Shown here piece by piece: positions 1 to 11,281 of a stretch of 64,000 bases of DNA. The notes below the pieces were generated by a model that saw only the letters and a list, made by a program, of their open reading frames with translations, searched no databases and was not told the origin of the DNA. A program made the translations under genes and the position numbers. The stretch's first letter is position 1. Each line of letters begins with the position of its first letter. Origin of the DNA: Monarcha castaneiventris obscurior (lineage: Eukaryota; Chordata; Aves; Passeriformes; Monarchidae); assembly GCA_026261815.1 (NCBI GenBank), contig JAMPIT010000230.1, forward strand, positions 7,005,001 through 7,069,000, read 5' to 3'.

Positions 1-2101
1 TACTTTGGTACTTCCCAGCAGGAATCTGGGATGTGAGAATTGAATATGAAAATGTTCATATGGACTGAGAATGTGCTGAGAAATGTGATGAAATGGTGAA
101 TGTAACAGACTAAACAAACTGGACCAAATAAAATCTCTAGTTTCTGCCGGCTTTACTCACTTCTTCATTTTAAACACTCTTCATACCTCAATTTTTCTGT
201 TAAAATTCCAAGTACACCAGATACCTAAGCAGGTAACTTACTCACTTTCAGCAATTGATTCCTGTCTCCAAACACAGATGTCTATTAAGAAGTGAGATGC
301 AGTCACCAGCTGCTGAGCCAGAAGGGCACAGACCTCCTTAGGGATACTTCTTTGTATCCGTCAGCCCCCTATGATGTCTCAGATACCTCAGTACACCCCA
401 AAAAATGTACATGTCTCTATTCATGCCTATGTACATGCATATACAGAAAACTAAGGAAGAGTCCAAAGGCCTGAACTCATTTCACCTGATTTTAGCTGCC
501 TACAACCAAGGTCTGAAAGCTAGCTAATTTTGGTAAGACTGAGCTTACCTCTGGACTTTGTATCCACTGAAGGGATATCCACTGCAGATCAGCAATGGGC
601 CAGAAGATGTAAGATGGATAAAAATAATCATTTCAAAGTGTGTGAAAAGTTGAAATTTTCAAGCAAGTTCAAATTTGCTTTTATGTTTATGACTCCATAC
701 AATCAGATTAGCAGTGAAAATTTGGGAATCCCTTATAAATTCTTATACTCCCTTGTATTACATTCTCAATTTATATACATCTTGCATCAAACCATTTTCC
801 CTTCCTCCTGCAATTAATTCTGTATTTGCAGACGCTGAACAGTGAAGGTATCTATCAGTAAAATTAGCCAAAATTACTGCTCCATGTAATCCAGACCCAG
901 GACCTACTTACAGTGCCTTGTGTGTGTTTTAGAGTTTTAGACCGCTGTGAGTGCAGCAGAACTGTGGAACATCACACACACGTGACAAAAGGGGCAAACC
1001 CCCTGTGCTGTGAAAGGCAGCACCAAGCCAGGGCAAGACAGAACAGCCTTGCCAGGCTGGTGCCAGATCATCCCACATACAATGCAACAGAAATTACTCA
1101 GCAGTTCGCAAAATTGGACATATTTAAATGGGAAATTATAAGGCTTTGTACCCAAGATAACTGGAGAATAAACGAAATTGCAGAAATCAAGTAGCATTTT
1201 GAGAGTCCACTGAATAGTCTTTCAAGGACCTAAGAACTTCTGATTACCCCTGGCAGTCTGTCTACCAGCTACTTTGCCTAATTGGGGTCTACTAACTCAG
1301 CTCCTGTTTTTCCCCATCAGAAATATCCCAGATTATGAATTCCTATATACAGCTTGGTAGCCACTGCTAAGAACTTCATGTTTTGGGATAATATGGCTTC
1401 ATCAAGACAAAAATATCTTCTTCCATTTTTTTTCTCACAAGCTTTAACTGTACTTAATTAAAATTAGAAGGGATTTTTGACTGAAACAACAGGGACAGAG
1501 AATGAGGAACATCATATATAGCTCAGTCTTTTAACAGCAAGACTTGAGATATTTTTAAACCCTGTGCATGAAAACGCAGTAAAAATATAAGCTTGCCAAG
1601 AATGCAGGAGATGATAACACTTCTGTCACAGCCCAGAAGTACAGAGGAGTTAATGAAGACAACTCCTGCAAATATTTAATTTCCTGAGTTATTTCCCTCC
1701 CTCCACTGATACCTGTCCAATTCCTGGACCCCTGATAAAGCTGCTGGAACACTTCCAGAGCATCTGCCTTTAATCACTCCCAGCTGATGGCACTCCTGTT
1801 TGTCTTCAACTCTCCCAGCTGATTAATGCAGTGGCCATATTTATTCTGAGCTATATCTGGTTATGATTTGTCTTGGCTGATGACAAGTTGTCCTTCATGG
1901 ACATGAAAACAATTTGAACGTTTCCTACTTGTGCTGCAACCTTCTTTCTCTGGCTACTTCTAACAGACCATTCTAGTCCTTATATTCTCTACAGAACTCT
2001 CTACACAGAAATCTTGGTACTCCTAAATATTTAAAAGGATCAGGGAAGAAAATTAAGTGACAAAATAGTATTAACACTAGGTATAAAATGAGGTTTATTA
2101 C
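1..2101 (-). other. VIPR2: VIPR2 intron 6, incomplete
   Basis: This is the 5' part of the intron that follows exon 6. The donor reads GTAATA just below exon 6. I looked on the minus strand for the next expected exon (TM3, with the family's cysteine and NFFWLLVEG-like motif) and did not see it, so the intron runs out of the window. Apart from a CTCF-like match near 1780 I see nothing definite here; the open frames are short and look random. Confidence 0.8.
1780..1793 (+). promoter_or_regulatory. Weak CTCF-core-like site
   Basis: The bases read CCAGCTGATGGCAC, which differs from the CTCF core consensus CCASYAGRKGGCRC at one position. It lies in VIPR2 intron 6. A single core match occurs often by chance, so this is only a candidate. 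Confidence 0.2.
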
Positions 2102-2243
2102 CCATGAGGTTTGATCCTCTGGACAGTGAGCTGTGTTGGAGCTGGAATATAGAATATCATCCTTGACTAAAACAGAGATTGCTCTTAGAATGAAAGAGAG
2201 GAACAGGTTCAGATGGATGTAGTTCCGAGTACAATGAAGTTTT
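2102..2243 (-). CDS. VIPR2: VIPR2 exon 6: ICL1, TM2 and start of ECL1
   Basis: This 142-bp exon completes the codon for Arg153 and encodes residues 154-200 of the VPAC2 receptor. It begins after an acceptor ending CTCCATAG and stops at TGG before a GTAATA donor, leaving phase 0. The translation opens with [14 protein letters not shown], the near-invariant class B intracellular loop 1 and TM2 start, with the conserved TM2 histidine at 163. [13 protein letters not shown] follows; Arg173 and Lys180 correspond to TM2 basic residues known in VPAC1 to contact the acidic N-terminal part of VIP. The remainder, ending in CPEDQTSW, is extracellular loop 1. It matches human VIPR2 closely, and the frame joins exon 5 exactly. 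Confidence 0.96.
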
Positions 2244-3975
2244 CTATGGAGAGATTTAAAAACAGGCATTTTAGGTTATGATGCAGAAAATGTTGAACAG
2301 ACTTCTATTACTTTTTGGACATTTCTTAGCAACATGAACCTTGAGTAAGAGCATACCCTTTCCTTTTATGTAATTTTGTCAGTGCTGCCTTGCTGTTTCC
2401 TTTTATCTCTTACTTCTGTTCAGTAGCACAGACTAAAAGATCCCAGTGGTATTTTTCTCACATTTTAACATAAACTGACAACAAACAGATGATTACATCC
2501 TTCTGTGTGTGCACTCATTCCAGTGTTTTTCTTGCAAATATAACTATGATTATCCTGGATATATTTCAGATGTGCTCTCACTTGTTATTTTCTGGTTTCA
2601 TTCTTTTATTTAACTCCTGTATTTTGCACATAGTGACTTTTGATCCTATGATGTAGGTGTATGCAGGAGCAACTAAAAATGCATTCTAAACATTCGATCA
2701 CCTATCCTTTCTATCCAATGAATGCAAAACTTCCCTTCTTTAGTCTGGCAGCCATGTGAAAGCCTTACAAACAAATAACAGATTAAATATTCCAAGTAAG
2801 TAAATGAGTACTCAGGGGAAGCAAGCTGCAAGTGGAGGGCTTTTCCCTTAAAATAGAGTCCCTTCAAGATTTTCCTATTTAAAAGATTCTTTTCATAGCA
2901 AATCCCCAGAAACCAAACTACTAAGAGGTGTTTGTGGTCACAACCAGCACCTTGAGCTGCACCTGTAAATAGTCCAGTTGACAAAGCATTTTAGCAAGTA
3001 TGAGCAGTGAAAGAATGAAGATGCAATAAGTGTAATGGCAGTGTGCAGTGGCAACTTCCAAGTATTCTTCCAGTTGTGATTTTTAACAAACCCTGTATAA
3101 TCCATTCTGAAACTACTAAAGCAAGGATAGTTACAGTGAGTGTAGGAAAATAAAGAGCAGATCTTCCCTGCTAGCCCTGAATTTGGCAAAGGACATAATA
3201 CCAGGCTGAATTTTAAACAGCTGTCAAAAATGCAGTGATTGCTGTGGCCATGCACATCCTTTGCTGAAACACCACTATTATGCTGGACTGTGTCACAATG
3301 TGCAATTCAGAGATACATGCAAGCTGCAAATAGGAGGAATATATTTTTCTTGAATAACTCAGGCAGATGATTAGTTATTCATCCCATTCAGTAGCTGAAA
3401 TAATGAATGTTAGATGTATACAAGTGGAAGTGTTCAAGAGGTGTTTGGATGCAGCACTTGGGGATATGGTTTAGGGGTGATTATGGCAGTGCTGGGTTGA
3501 TGGCTGGACTAGATGATCTTGAAGGTCTCTCTCAGGCTTGGTGATTCGGTGATTCTGTGATTTACAGCCCACTTGGACAAATGATTGCCTTTGCCTTTGA
3601 TTGCAGTACCCCTGGAAACCACGCAGAATCTTCTATAAAGTATGGCAGCCCACTTGCCCAGTGGCGAGACCAGCATCCCACTAATTCTCAAGAGCAATTC
3701 AAGGTGTTGATTTTGATAACCAAATAGAAAACGCTTTATATAATCATTCCTAAATCACTATTTTTTCTTACATTGGCTGTAATGCCTATAAATTTGTAAA
3801 ATGCTTTGAAAATTTTTAATATGATCAGTGCTAGCAAAGATCAAGTCAGCATTACGTTACTGTCAGCTGTTTAACTGCAAAAAGTGTAAACTCAATGCAT
3901 TTTCTAAACATCTGAGCAATCAGACAACAGTTAAAGCTGTCTTATCATTAATATTTACTCAGGAAAAACACATAC
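2244..3975 (-). other. VIPR2: VIPR2 intron 5 (1.7 kb)
   Basis: The intron runs from a GTATGTG donor to a CTCCATAG acceptor. It is AT-rich and contains one CR1 3' fragment at 3426-3562 inserted on the strand opposite to VIPR2. I see nothing else in it that can be supported. Confidence 0.9.
3426..3562 (+). mobile_element. CR1 LINE 3' end
   Basis: The segment starts with a GAAGTGTTCAAGAGG motif, continues through GGACTAGATGATCTTGAAGGTC and ends in GGTGATTCTGTGATTT. These are landmarks of the 3' end of avian CR1 non-LTR retrotransposons, including the short tail repeat related to ATTCTRTG. It is strongly 5'-truncated, which is usual for CR1, and is antisense to VIPR2 in intron 5. Confidence 0.88.
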
Positions 3976-4073
3976 CTGAAAAGGCAAAGAATTATACTTC
4001 CTGTTGTAAGAGCAATCAGAGAGACGCTGTGTCCAAGAGTATAAATTGCTTTCACCCTCACATAGAAGTTGAC
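3976..4073 (-). CDS. VIPR2: VIPR2 exon 5: TM1
   Basis: This 98-bp exon encodes residues 121-152 plus two bases of Arg153, after a TTTTTCTGTGCAG acceptor and before a GTATGTG donor. The peptide VNFYVRVKAIYTLGHSVSLI followed by ALTTGSIILCLF is the first transmembrane helix of a class B1 GPCR, with the family's KAIYTLG..SL pattern and the Gly-Ser-Ile-Ile-Leu end. Compared with human VIPR2 as I recall it, the start differs (VN..VR in place of IT..IL), so there is an arginine at residue 126 near the outer end of TM1. The 98-bp length and phases are those expected for this exon in the VIP/secretin receptor family. Confidence 0.95.
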
Positions 4074-5146
4074 CTGCACAGAAAAATACAAATGCAGAAA
4101 CTACTTACTGATATGGAAAATTGTCTGTGAGATGATGTAGTTGTCCACTGGATACCTCTGAAAGCTAAAGCATGATTTTCACTCTTTGCTCTACAGTACA
4201 TGATGAGAATGTTATACCTCTACTCCAACACATTTTGCAAGGCAATATCTCAAGAAAATTGACTTCAGTAGAAAATTCAGCCTCGGGAACTCAAAACTTA
4301 AGACACTCAATCTGGTACCATTCCAGCTGATTATACCATGTCGATGAGGCCAAATTAAGTATGAGATTCATCAATTTCCATGAACAAAATCAAACTGGTG
4401 AGAGCAAGTCAGTTTGAAAGAACAGATGATCTCTAAAAGACATCATTTCCCTCAGTCCTTCTGCTCTAGAGTACTTTGTAATGCAGTTATACATGAATTT
4501 AATTTTAAAGACAAGTTTAAGTCTCATTAATTTCCTACTAAATGTTCAAATACTTTATTAAATGGTGACCCAAACAACCCTTCCTTTAGTAAAGTTACTT
4601 GCTAAAACATGGAAAGGAAATTTTTCAACAGACGGAAAGCAGACTGAAATGCACACCCCACTGATTAACTGCAGTTATCTGTAAATTTACCAGCTACATT
4701 AAGTCCTATTCTGAGTAACAACATCAAGAAAAATAGGGCTAAATATTTTCAGAATTAAACTGCTTCTCCATTTATGCCTACAACAAAGTCATTAGACTGA
4801 CATTAATTTCCACTCAAGTTAGATAAAATATTAAAAGAGTGAAGTTTTTTTATTATGTTAAAAAATTAAAGGTTTTAAAAGCAAGGTGGAACATGCTACA
4901 TATAACAGAATTTCAATATTTAGTGCACATGGTTATCATTTAACTTCCCAAACGATGTTTGTAAAAAGTAGCAAGGAAGCAACACTCTTAAGTAAACTAT
5001 CATAGCCAAAGGAATCTCAAATCACTTAGTGTATTTATTTTTATAGCGTTCAAAACACCAAGTATGGAGGTTATTTTAGTAATCCAAATTAATGATGAAA
5101 TTAGCTGAACATTCACTTTGCAAATATTATACAGATATGGAAAATA

Positions 5147-5172
5147 TGAAATGAAATGTGAAATGAAATGAA
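5147..5172. repeat. Short GAAAT/ATG simple repeat
   Basis: The motif TGAAATGAAATG occurs twice back to back with one interruption. It is a short, imperfect pentanucleotide run, probably of no functional weight. Confidence 0.5.
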
Positions 5173-8100
5173 GACTCTTGCAACTGCACTGTTGTAAATG
5201 TGGTTAAAGTGGAAAAATACAGGAAACAACTGCCACGGATCTTAAGAGCATTCATAGCAATTGTTATCCTTGTTAAATATTTCAGCCATTAGATTATAGA
5301 ATAAGAGTGTCTTTTGTACTTTGGCATAAAGAAAAGTAGTGGTTCAAACTGCATTGGGATGACTGAGACATGCCCAACAAGAAAGCTGGACTGGCTTAAT
5401 TTTTCATCATTTCACACCATTTTGAAAATTCTGTCCAGATTTGATTTCAGGAAAACTCTACTGACTGAGACTTTTGAAATTGGATCTATCTGATTTCAGA
5501 AATCCTAAATGAAGGGAAAAAAAAGCTGGAAACCCTGCATGAACTTCCTAACAAAGCACCAGCTGTCCAGCCACACTTCTGTAACAGTGCCTTGAATTTA
5601 GCCTCTGGCCAAGTACTCTGAGCTTGACAGAAACTGTCAGGCTGCTGCACACGAAGTGACCCTGTCACTTCACCCTGCTAGGGAGAACAGAAGAGCTTGT
5701 CTTCTGCCAGAAAAAACCACACTATTTAATGTAATATTTCTGGCATTCTGTACACAAACAACCCCTACAAAAAATAGTCAGCCTAAAATCAAAAGAGGAA
5801 CCCCGTATACTTTTAGCCCAGCAAACAGCTGTCAGTATCAGCAGGACTGAGTCTCTCTGCTGGCCATTCCTTTGCCAAACAGATGAATGTGGAATAGCTG
5901 CATGTGGGTATGTCAGGACTGAAGTTAATCAGCCAGGAGTGCTTGGACATTACCTTAACGCTGACCATGATCATTTTGTTCAAGCTAAGCATGAGAAAAT
6001 AAAAAATAATTACATGATTTAAATTGTTTTATCGTATGATATAGAATTTTAACTATACTGTGTTCTACACTTGAAATGGTCGAAAAGAACACCTTTCCCT
6101 TTTTGTCAGACATTTTACTGGTTTATAACTATCAGAAATCTTAGATGCTATAGAATTTTATACTGATCAAAAATTAACCTTGCTTCTCAAACTGCTGCAA
6201 AGGTAAGTAAACACTAACCCATTTTTAATCCATTACATCAAAAATTGCAATTATTCAAATTCATGTGTTTTGATTAAAAAAAAAAATTATTAGAATTCTT
6301 TCGATGATTATCATGAAGTGCTTTATTAGACTCAGCACCAAAGATGATGTAATCATACTGGTCCTTAAATTTCCTGTATGAACCTAAACCAGATGTGTCT
6401 TAATTTGCCTGTAAGACCTCTATAATTCCTAGTGACTCAACAAAAAAAAAATTTAGTAAATGGTATTCTCAGATTATACGTCAATTAAATATACACACGA
6501 ACTCCATAAAGACAAAGAATTAAATTCCACATTGTGCTGTGGCAACTGAAAACCAGGAAATTCATTAGACTAATATTGACTTAGTCACAGCTACGAAGTA
6601 TTTGTCACTCATCTGTATTTTAGCTAGCACCCTTTAGAAACAAACTCTTTGTATTGTATTGCTGCAAAAGAAACAGGCAAAGCAATGCCAAATCTGATAG
6701 AACAAAATAACAATGTCTTTTATACAAGATGGGATATCTTATTTCTTTCTTATTACTCCGTGTGAACCATAATTACCCAGATCTCAACTAACATTTTGAT
6801 TTAACCTCTGAACTTATAAATGTGCAAGATAGGAAGGCATGAAATGACTGCAACAAAGGCATGGATTAACCAAAAGAGAATTTCAAAATTAATTATATTT
6901 TGAAAATATTTTAACATGGAAGAAATATCATAACCCCTTCAGATTTTATAGCAGTTTTCAAAGGATAAACTGATTCAAGTCATACACATGAAATTGAAAT
7001 GACATTATGAAACTGTAATGACATGAACTTTTCTGCAAGTCTAACAAAATCAGTACTTTTGCAACATAGTGAGAACAGCTGGCCTCTGGAAAATATTCAC
7101 AGGATTATTTAAGCAATACTGGTTCCAAAACTGAAATCCAACAATTTAAAGTTCTGAGGAAAATATTAAAATTACAACCACTAAACTAAAGTCAATAGGT
7201 GGTTATGCACAGAAAAAATCAGTGGCTTATGATTTTCAGAAAAAAAAAATAATGGAAATGGTTACAGAAAGTGTAAATGTTTTCTAAAGAGCTAATCCTA
7301 AAATGTGTCCTTTTTTTGCAGCTACTTAATGTTAATAGGTTTTAAAAAGGTACAAAGCCCCACACTTGTAAAACGAAATTGGATTAGTACAAGTTTGCCT
7401 CATTGTGTTAACTTCAATAAATTTTTTGTAAAAACTTTTTCTAGTCACATTAGTGTTTTGTTTTCTAACAAAATACACTTGTTTCTGCTAATGCTTCCTT
7501 TAAATTTAATTTCATATTATTTTTACTAAGTTCAGGAGACAGAAGTCTTCTGTTTATTCACAAAATAGCACAGAAGAGCAGAGACACTTCCTAAGCAAAG
7601 CTGACAGACACCCGGTGGATCCCTCAACCTCAGCCTTGGTTTGGAAGGACCTCTAGGGGTGAGAAGGTACCACGGTGCTGAAGGAGAAAACACTGGAGAA
7701 AGTTTAGGGCATGGATCCTTTGTCCAAAGGAATTTTGCTGTTTGCCAGAAATCACCCTTAATGTAAAAGAAAAACCCTCACCTCTTTATTAATGTAACCT
7801 TAAATGTAATTTATCTTTGCTATGGAATATAGAACCATTATCATCCCAATTGACTTTTCATTTTGTTTATTCTGTGGGCTAATAGATCTCTGTAATACTG
7901 TATGTAAGAGTGTTTACTCTTTACAGATATAATTACTTACAACTATATTAAAATTTTTGATCTTAAAGTTTCATGATCCCACTGTCGATATTTGAATATT
8001 TCATAATATTTGAATATTCATACTCGGAGAACATACCAGGAAATCTTAAACTGTACAACATAAAATAAGAGCTGGGCCTAGCAAATGAGTTCAGTACCTT

Positions 8101-8754
8101 AAAAAAACTGAAATTAGCAAATGCAAATAGAAATGAAATAAGGAACCCCAGTTCTTTCCTTCTGCAAAATTAAATTCAACCAGGCAGTAGCCTTTTCTAA
8201 AATCTCATACTACTTATAAGACAACAAATATAAACTGAGATAAAGAGATGGATTATCTATTGTGGTCAATTTAATTTTCTCTTATAGGACACTTCTGCAC
8301 ATTTTTGTATTATTTCTAGAAGAATAGAATTTACTAGAAAGACATAATAAAATTGGTATTCCTCATGGCATTTAATAATCTTTATACAAGTAATTAATGA
8401 TGCCCTTTTTCTGATGTTTTTCCTTCATTTCACCCTGAGTCTAAACACCACCCAGAAAACCAGATGAGAGCAGCATTGCCATAAGTATCTCTTAGTAATA
8501 GTGGCATAATTAATTTTAATTATGTCAGTCAGAATGTCTTGTTATTCAAAGTTCCCTAAACATAGTGGGGGAGAGGAAAACTTTGTAAATGCACAAACTT
8601 CCAGATTTTCCTGTCTAAATGTGTATCAGCAGATATATCTGTGAATGTGAACACTCGTGTACTGGAAATTAGCAGTTTAATGAATATTCTGCAACTAAAG
8701 TGAATTTCCTCTGTGGTCTACAAGAGAGAATATCAGCTAATATTCAGTCCTAGT

Positions 8755-8825
8755 CCTCACTTGAAGTCAATGGAAGATTTTGCATTTACTTTCAGGAATA
8801 TTGGTCCCTTAATCACACTTCATGG
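8755..8825. repeat. Degenerate ancient short repeat (GAAGTCAATGG core)
   Basis: The segment contains TTGAAGTCAATGGAAG followed by ACTTTCAGGAATATTGGTCC. Similar CATTGACTTCAATGGGAG-like pieces are widespread in reptile and bird noncoding DNA as remnants of an old amniote repeat. Other likely copies in this window lie near 20229, 41195, 58865 and 60425. Assignment to a named family is not possible by eye. Confidence 0.35.
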
Positions 8826-10083
8826 AAAAATACTAATGAAAAATGCAGCATAAGAGAAATAAATTTAGCATGACTTAGAGGCACATGAAAATACATTGGT
8901 AGATGGCTGCCTTGTGTCAGATTTTGTTAGGAGGCAAGGACTCAATTTAGACTCACTCCAAACAATCCATTATTCCAGAGCAATGATCCACTCCACAGAC
9001 AGTAGTGATCCATCTGCTTTCTAAAGGCAGCTACAGTCCAGACCCTGTGTCACTCCTGCCCTCACTGCCTCGACTCCACCTGTCTGGGGAGGTGTGTCTG
9101 CAGCACACCCAGGGCAATGTGAATGCTCCAGGAACCTGGGCAAATGGGGAATACTGCTTCCATGGATGATGCTCATACTAAAGGCACAAGCTGCAACAGC
9201 CATGAGGATCTTCCTCTCTGTGAATTTCTCTTTGTATGACACGACACATTCAAATCATACAGCTTGTAACTTGTATATATTGGGGCTTTTGTGTGATCTA
9301 ATAAATCCTGGGCCAATTCACACTAAGATTTAGACAAAGCTGTATTAACTGATTCAGTCATTATTTTAAATAAAGTGGACACATTTCAGTGCTTTACATT
9401 CACCAGATATCTTTCTGTATACTAATAGTGCTGACACAGGGTTTAATACCTTCCGACAACAGCTAGGACATATCTCCAGCTTGTTCAGTCTAGATAGAAG
9501 ATGTCAAAATATGTCAAGGAAAGGTTGCAGTGAGGCTTGAGTTTGGTTAACACACCTCGATGTGTGTTTCCAGAATGGTCAAATCAAGCTTGCTATTTTG
9601 CTGTTGTGCTGCCATGAGCTCCACAGAAATATAAAAGGAAAAGAAAAGAGATACTTATTTGAATACCTAAGATGAACCTAAAACTTGATCTTCAAGGTTG
9701 GCAGAAACTAGTTTACTTATAGAAAAAGGTCTGGAAGCATATAATAAGGGTTTAGAGCTATGCTTCGATGTGATAACAACATACAAATATTTTGTTCACA
9801 CATTATTATTGTTGTGCTTTAACCCCAGTGGCAACAAAACATCACACAACCACTCACTCTCACCCTCCTCCCCCTTCCTCCCCAAACCCCCCATGGGGTG
9901 GGAAGAACTGGGAAGAAGGTAAAACCTGGGTTGGCATAAGACGAAAAGTGATGCCCAGCACCATTGCTCAGCCACCACTGACCAGTGGCCAGCCCATCCC
10001 CGAGCAGCAGCCAACAGCTCCCAGCCAACTCCTCCCAGTTCATACACTGGACATGATGTTCTGTGGTGTGTGTCTGTGCTGTG

Positions 10084-11281
10084 TGTCGTGGTTTGACGCT
10101 GGCCCAGCACCAGGCACCCATGAGAGTCACTCGCTCACCCTTCCCTGCCACAGTCAGGCAGAGGAGAGAGAGAACAAAGATTAACTAAGGCTTCATTAGC
10201 TGGGATAAGAACTGGGAGAAAACACGTCAAAGGCAAAACAGGCTCAACTTAAAGTTACAAAGGGAATTTATTGCTAACAGAATCAGAGGAGGATAATGAG
10301 AAGTAAAATAAACCCTTAAAACACCTTTTCACCCCAGCCCCTCTCTCCTTCCCACTGACAGCACAGGGACACAGGGCATGGGGGTTTGGTCAGTCTATCA
10401 CCGAGATTTCCTTCTGCTGCTCTGGGACAGGAGTCTTCCCCTGTGAGGCCGTGGGGTCCCTCCCACAGGAGACAGCTCTCCTGAACTTCCCAGCTTGGGT
10501 CCGCTCTCAGAAGCAGCAGCCACACCACAGCGTGTGCTGCAGCGTGAGGCCTTGCCACGGGCACACAGCCCTCCCAAAACTGCTGCAACGTGGGTCTCTC
10601 TTTCCACAGGGTTCAGCCCTCCAAGGACAGGCTGCTCCAGCCTGGAACAGGGCCCTCTCTCTCCACTGACTCTCCCACTGGATCACAGCCTCCTCCAGGC
10701 ACCCGCCTGCTCCGGCATGGGCACCTCCCCCAAGGACTGCGGGGGGATCTCTGCATCCCCCGTGGATCCCCACAGGCTGTGGGTGGATCTCTGCATCCCC
10801 CGTGGATCCCCACGGGCTGCAGGTGGATCTCTGCATCCCCCGTGGATCCCCACGGGCTGTGGGTGGATCTCTGCATCCCACATGGACCCATTGGTTGCAG
10901 GGGCACAGCTGCTTCCCCATGGTCTGCACCACGGCCTGCAGAGGAATCTTGGCCCTGGCACCTGGAGCTCCTCCTGCCCCTCCTTCTCCACTGACCTTGG
11001 TGTTGCCATGTTGTTTTCCTTCACATGTTCTCACCTTCTCCTCTTCTCTGAATGGAAGCAAAAACTGCCTGACTTTGTTTTGATTTTCTTCTTAAATATG
11101 TCATCACAGAGGCATTACCAACCTGTCTCATTGGCCCAGTTTTGGCCAGCAGCATGTCCATCTTCAGAGCCATCAGAGATTGGCTCTGCTGGACATGGTG
11201 GAAGTTTCCAGGAGCTTCCTCACAGGAGCCATCTCAGTGGCTCCCCTGCTACCAGAAACCAGGTCGTGCAAAACCAATTCA
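10084..11281 (-). mobile_element. Second, GC-rich LTR nested inside the ERVL LTR
   Basis: The plus strand starts TGTCGTGGTTTGACGCTGGC and ends CCAATTCA, giving TG...CA ends and a length of 1198 bp. A polyadenylation signal, AATAAA, lies on the minus strand near 10267, which sets the orientation. The flanks CTGTG and GTGTG agree at four of five bases. The opening matches a long, abundant passerine ERV LTR known for repeated CCCACGGG..TGC-type units. It is much more GC-rich than the intron around it. The long open frames across it on both strands are composition artefacts and not genes. Confidence 0.8.
10745..10904. repeat. 40-bp tandem repeat, about four copies
   Basis: The unit starts GGATCTCTGCATCCCCCGTG and continues with GATCCCCACRGGCTGYRGGT. 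Copies start at 10745, 10785, 10825 and 10865, exactly 40 bp apart. The first three are nearly identical and the fourth diverges in its second half. The array belongs to the nested LTR and probably varies in copy number between insertions. Confidence 0.93.

Noticed and set aside
979..984. CACGTG E-box in intron 6, considered because VPAC2 functions in circadian timing
   Set aside because: A six-base word is expected many times per window; a second copy lies at 60314 and neither is near the promoter.
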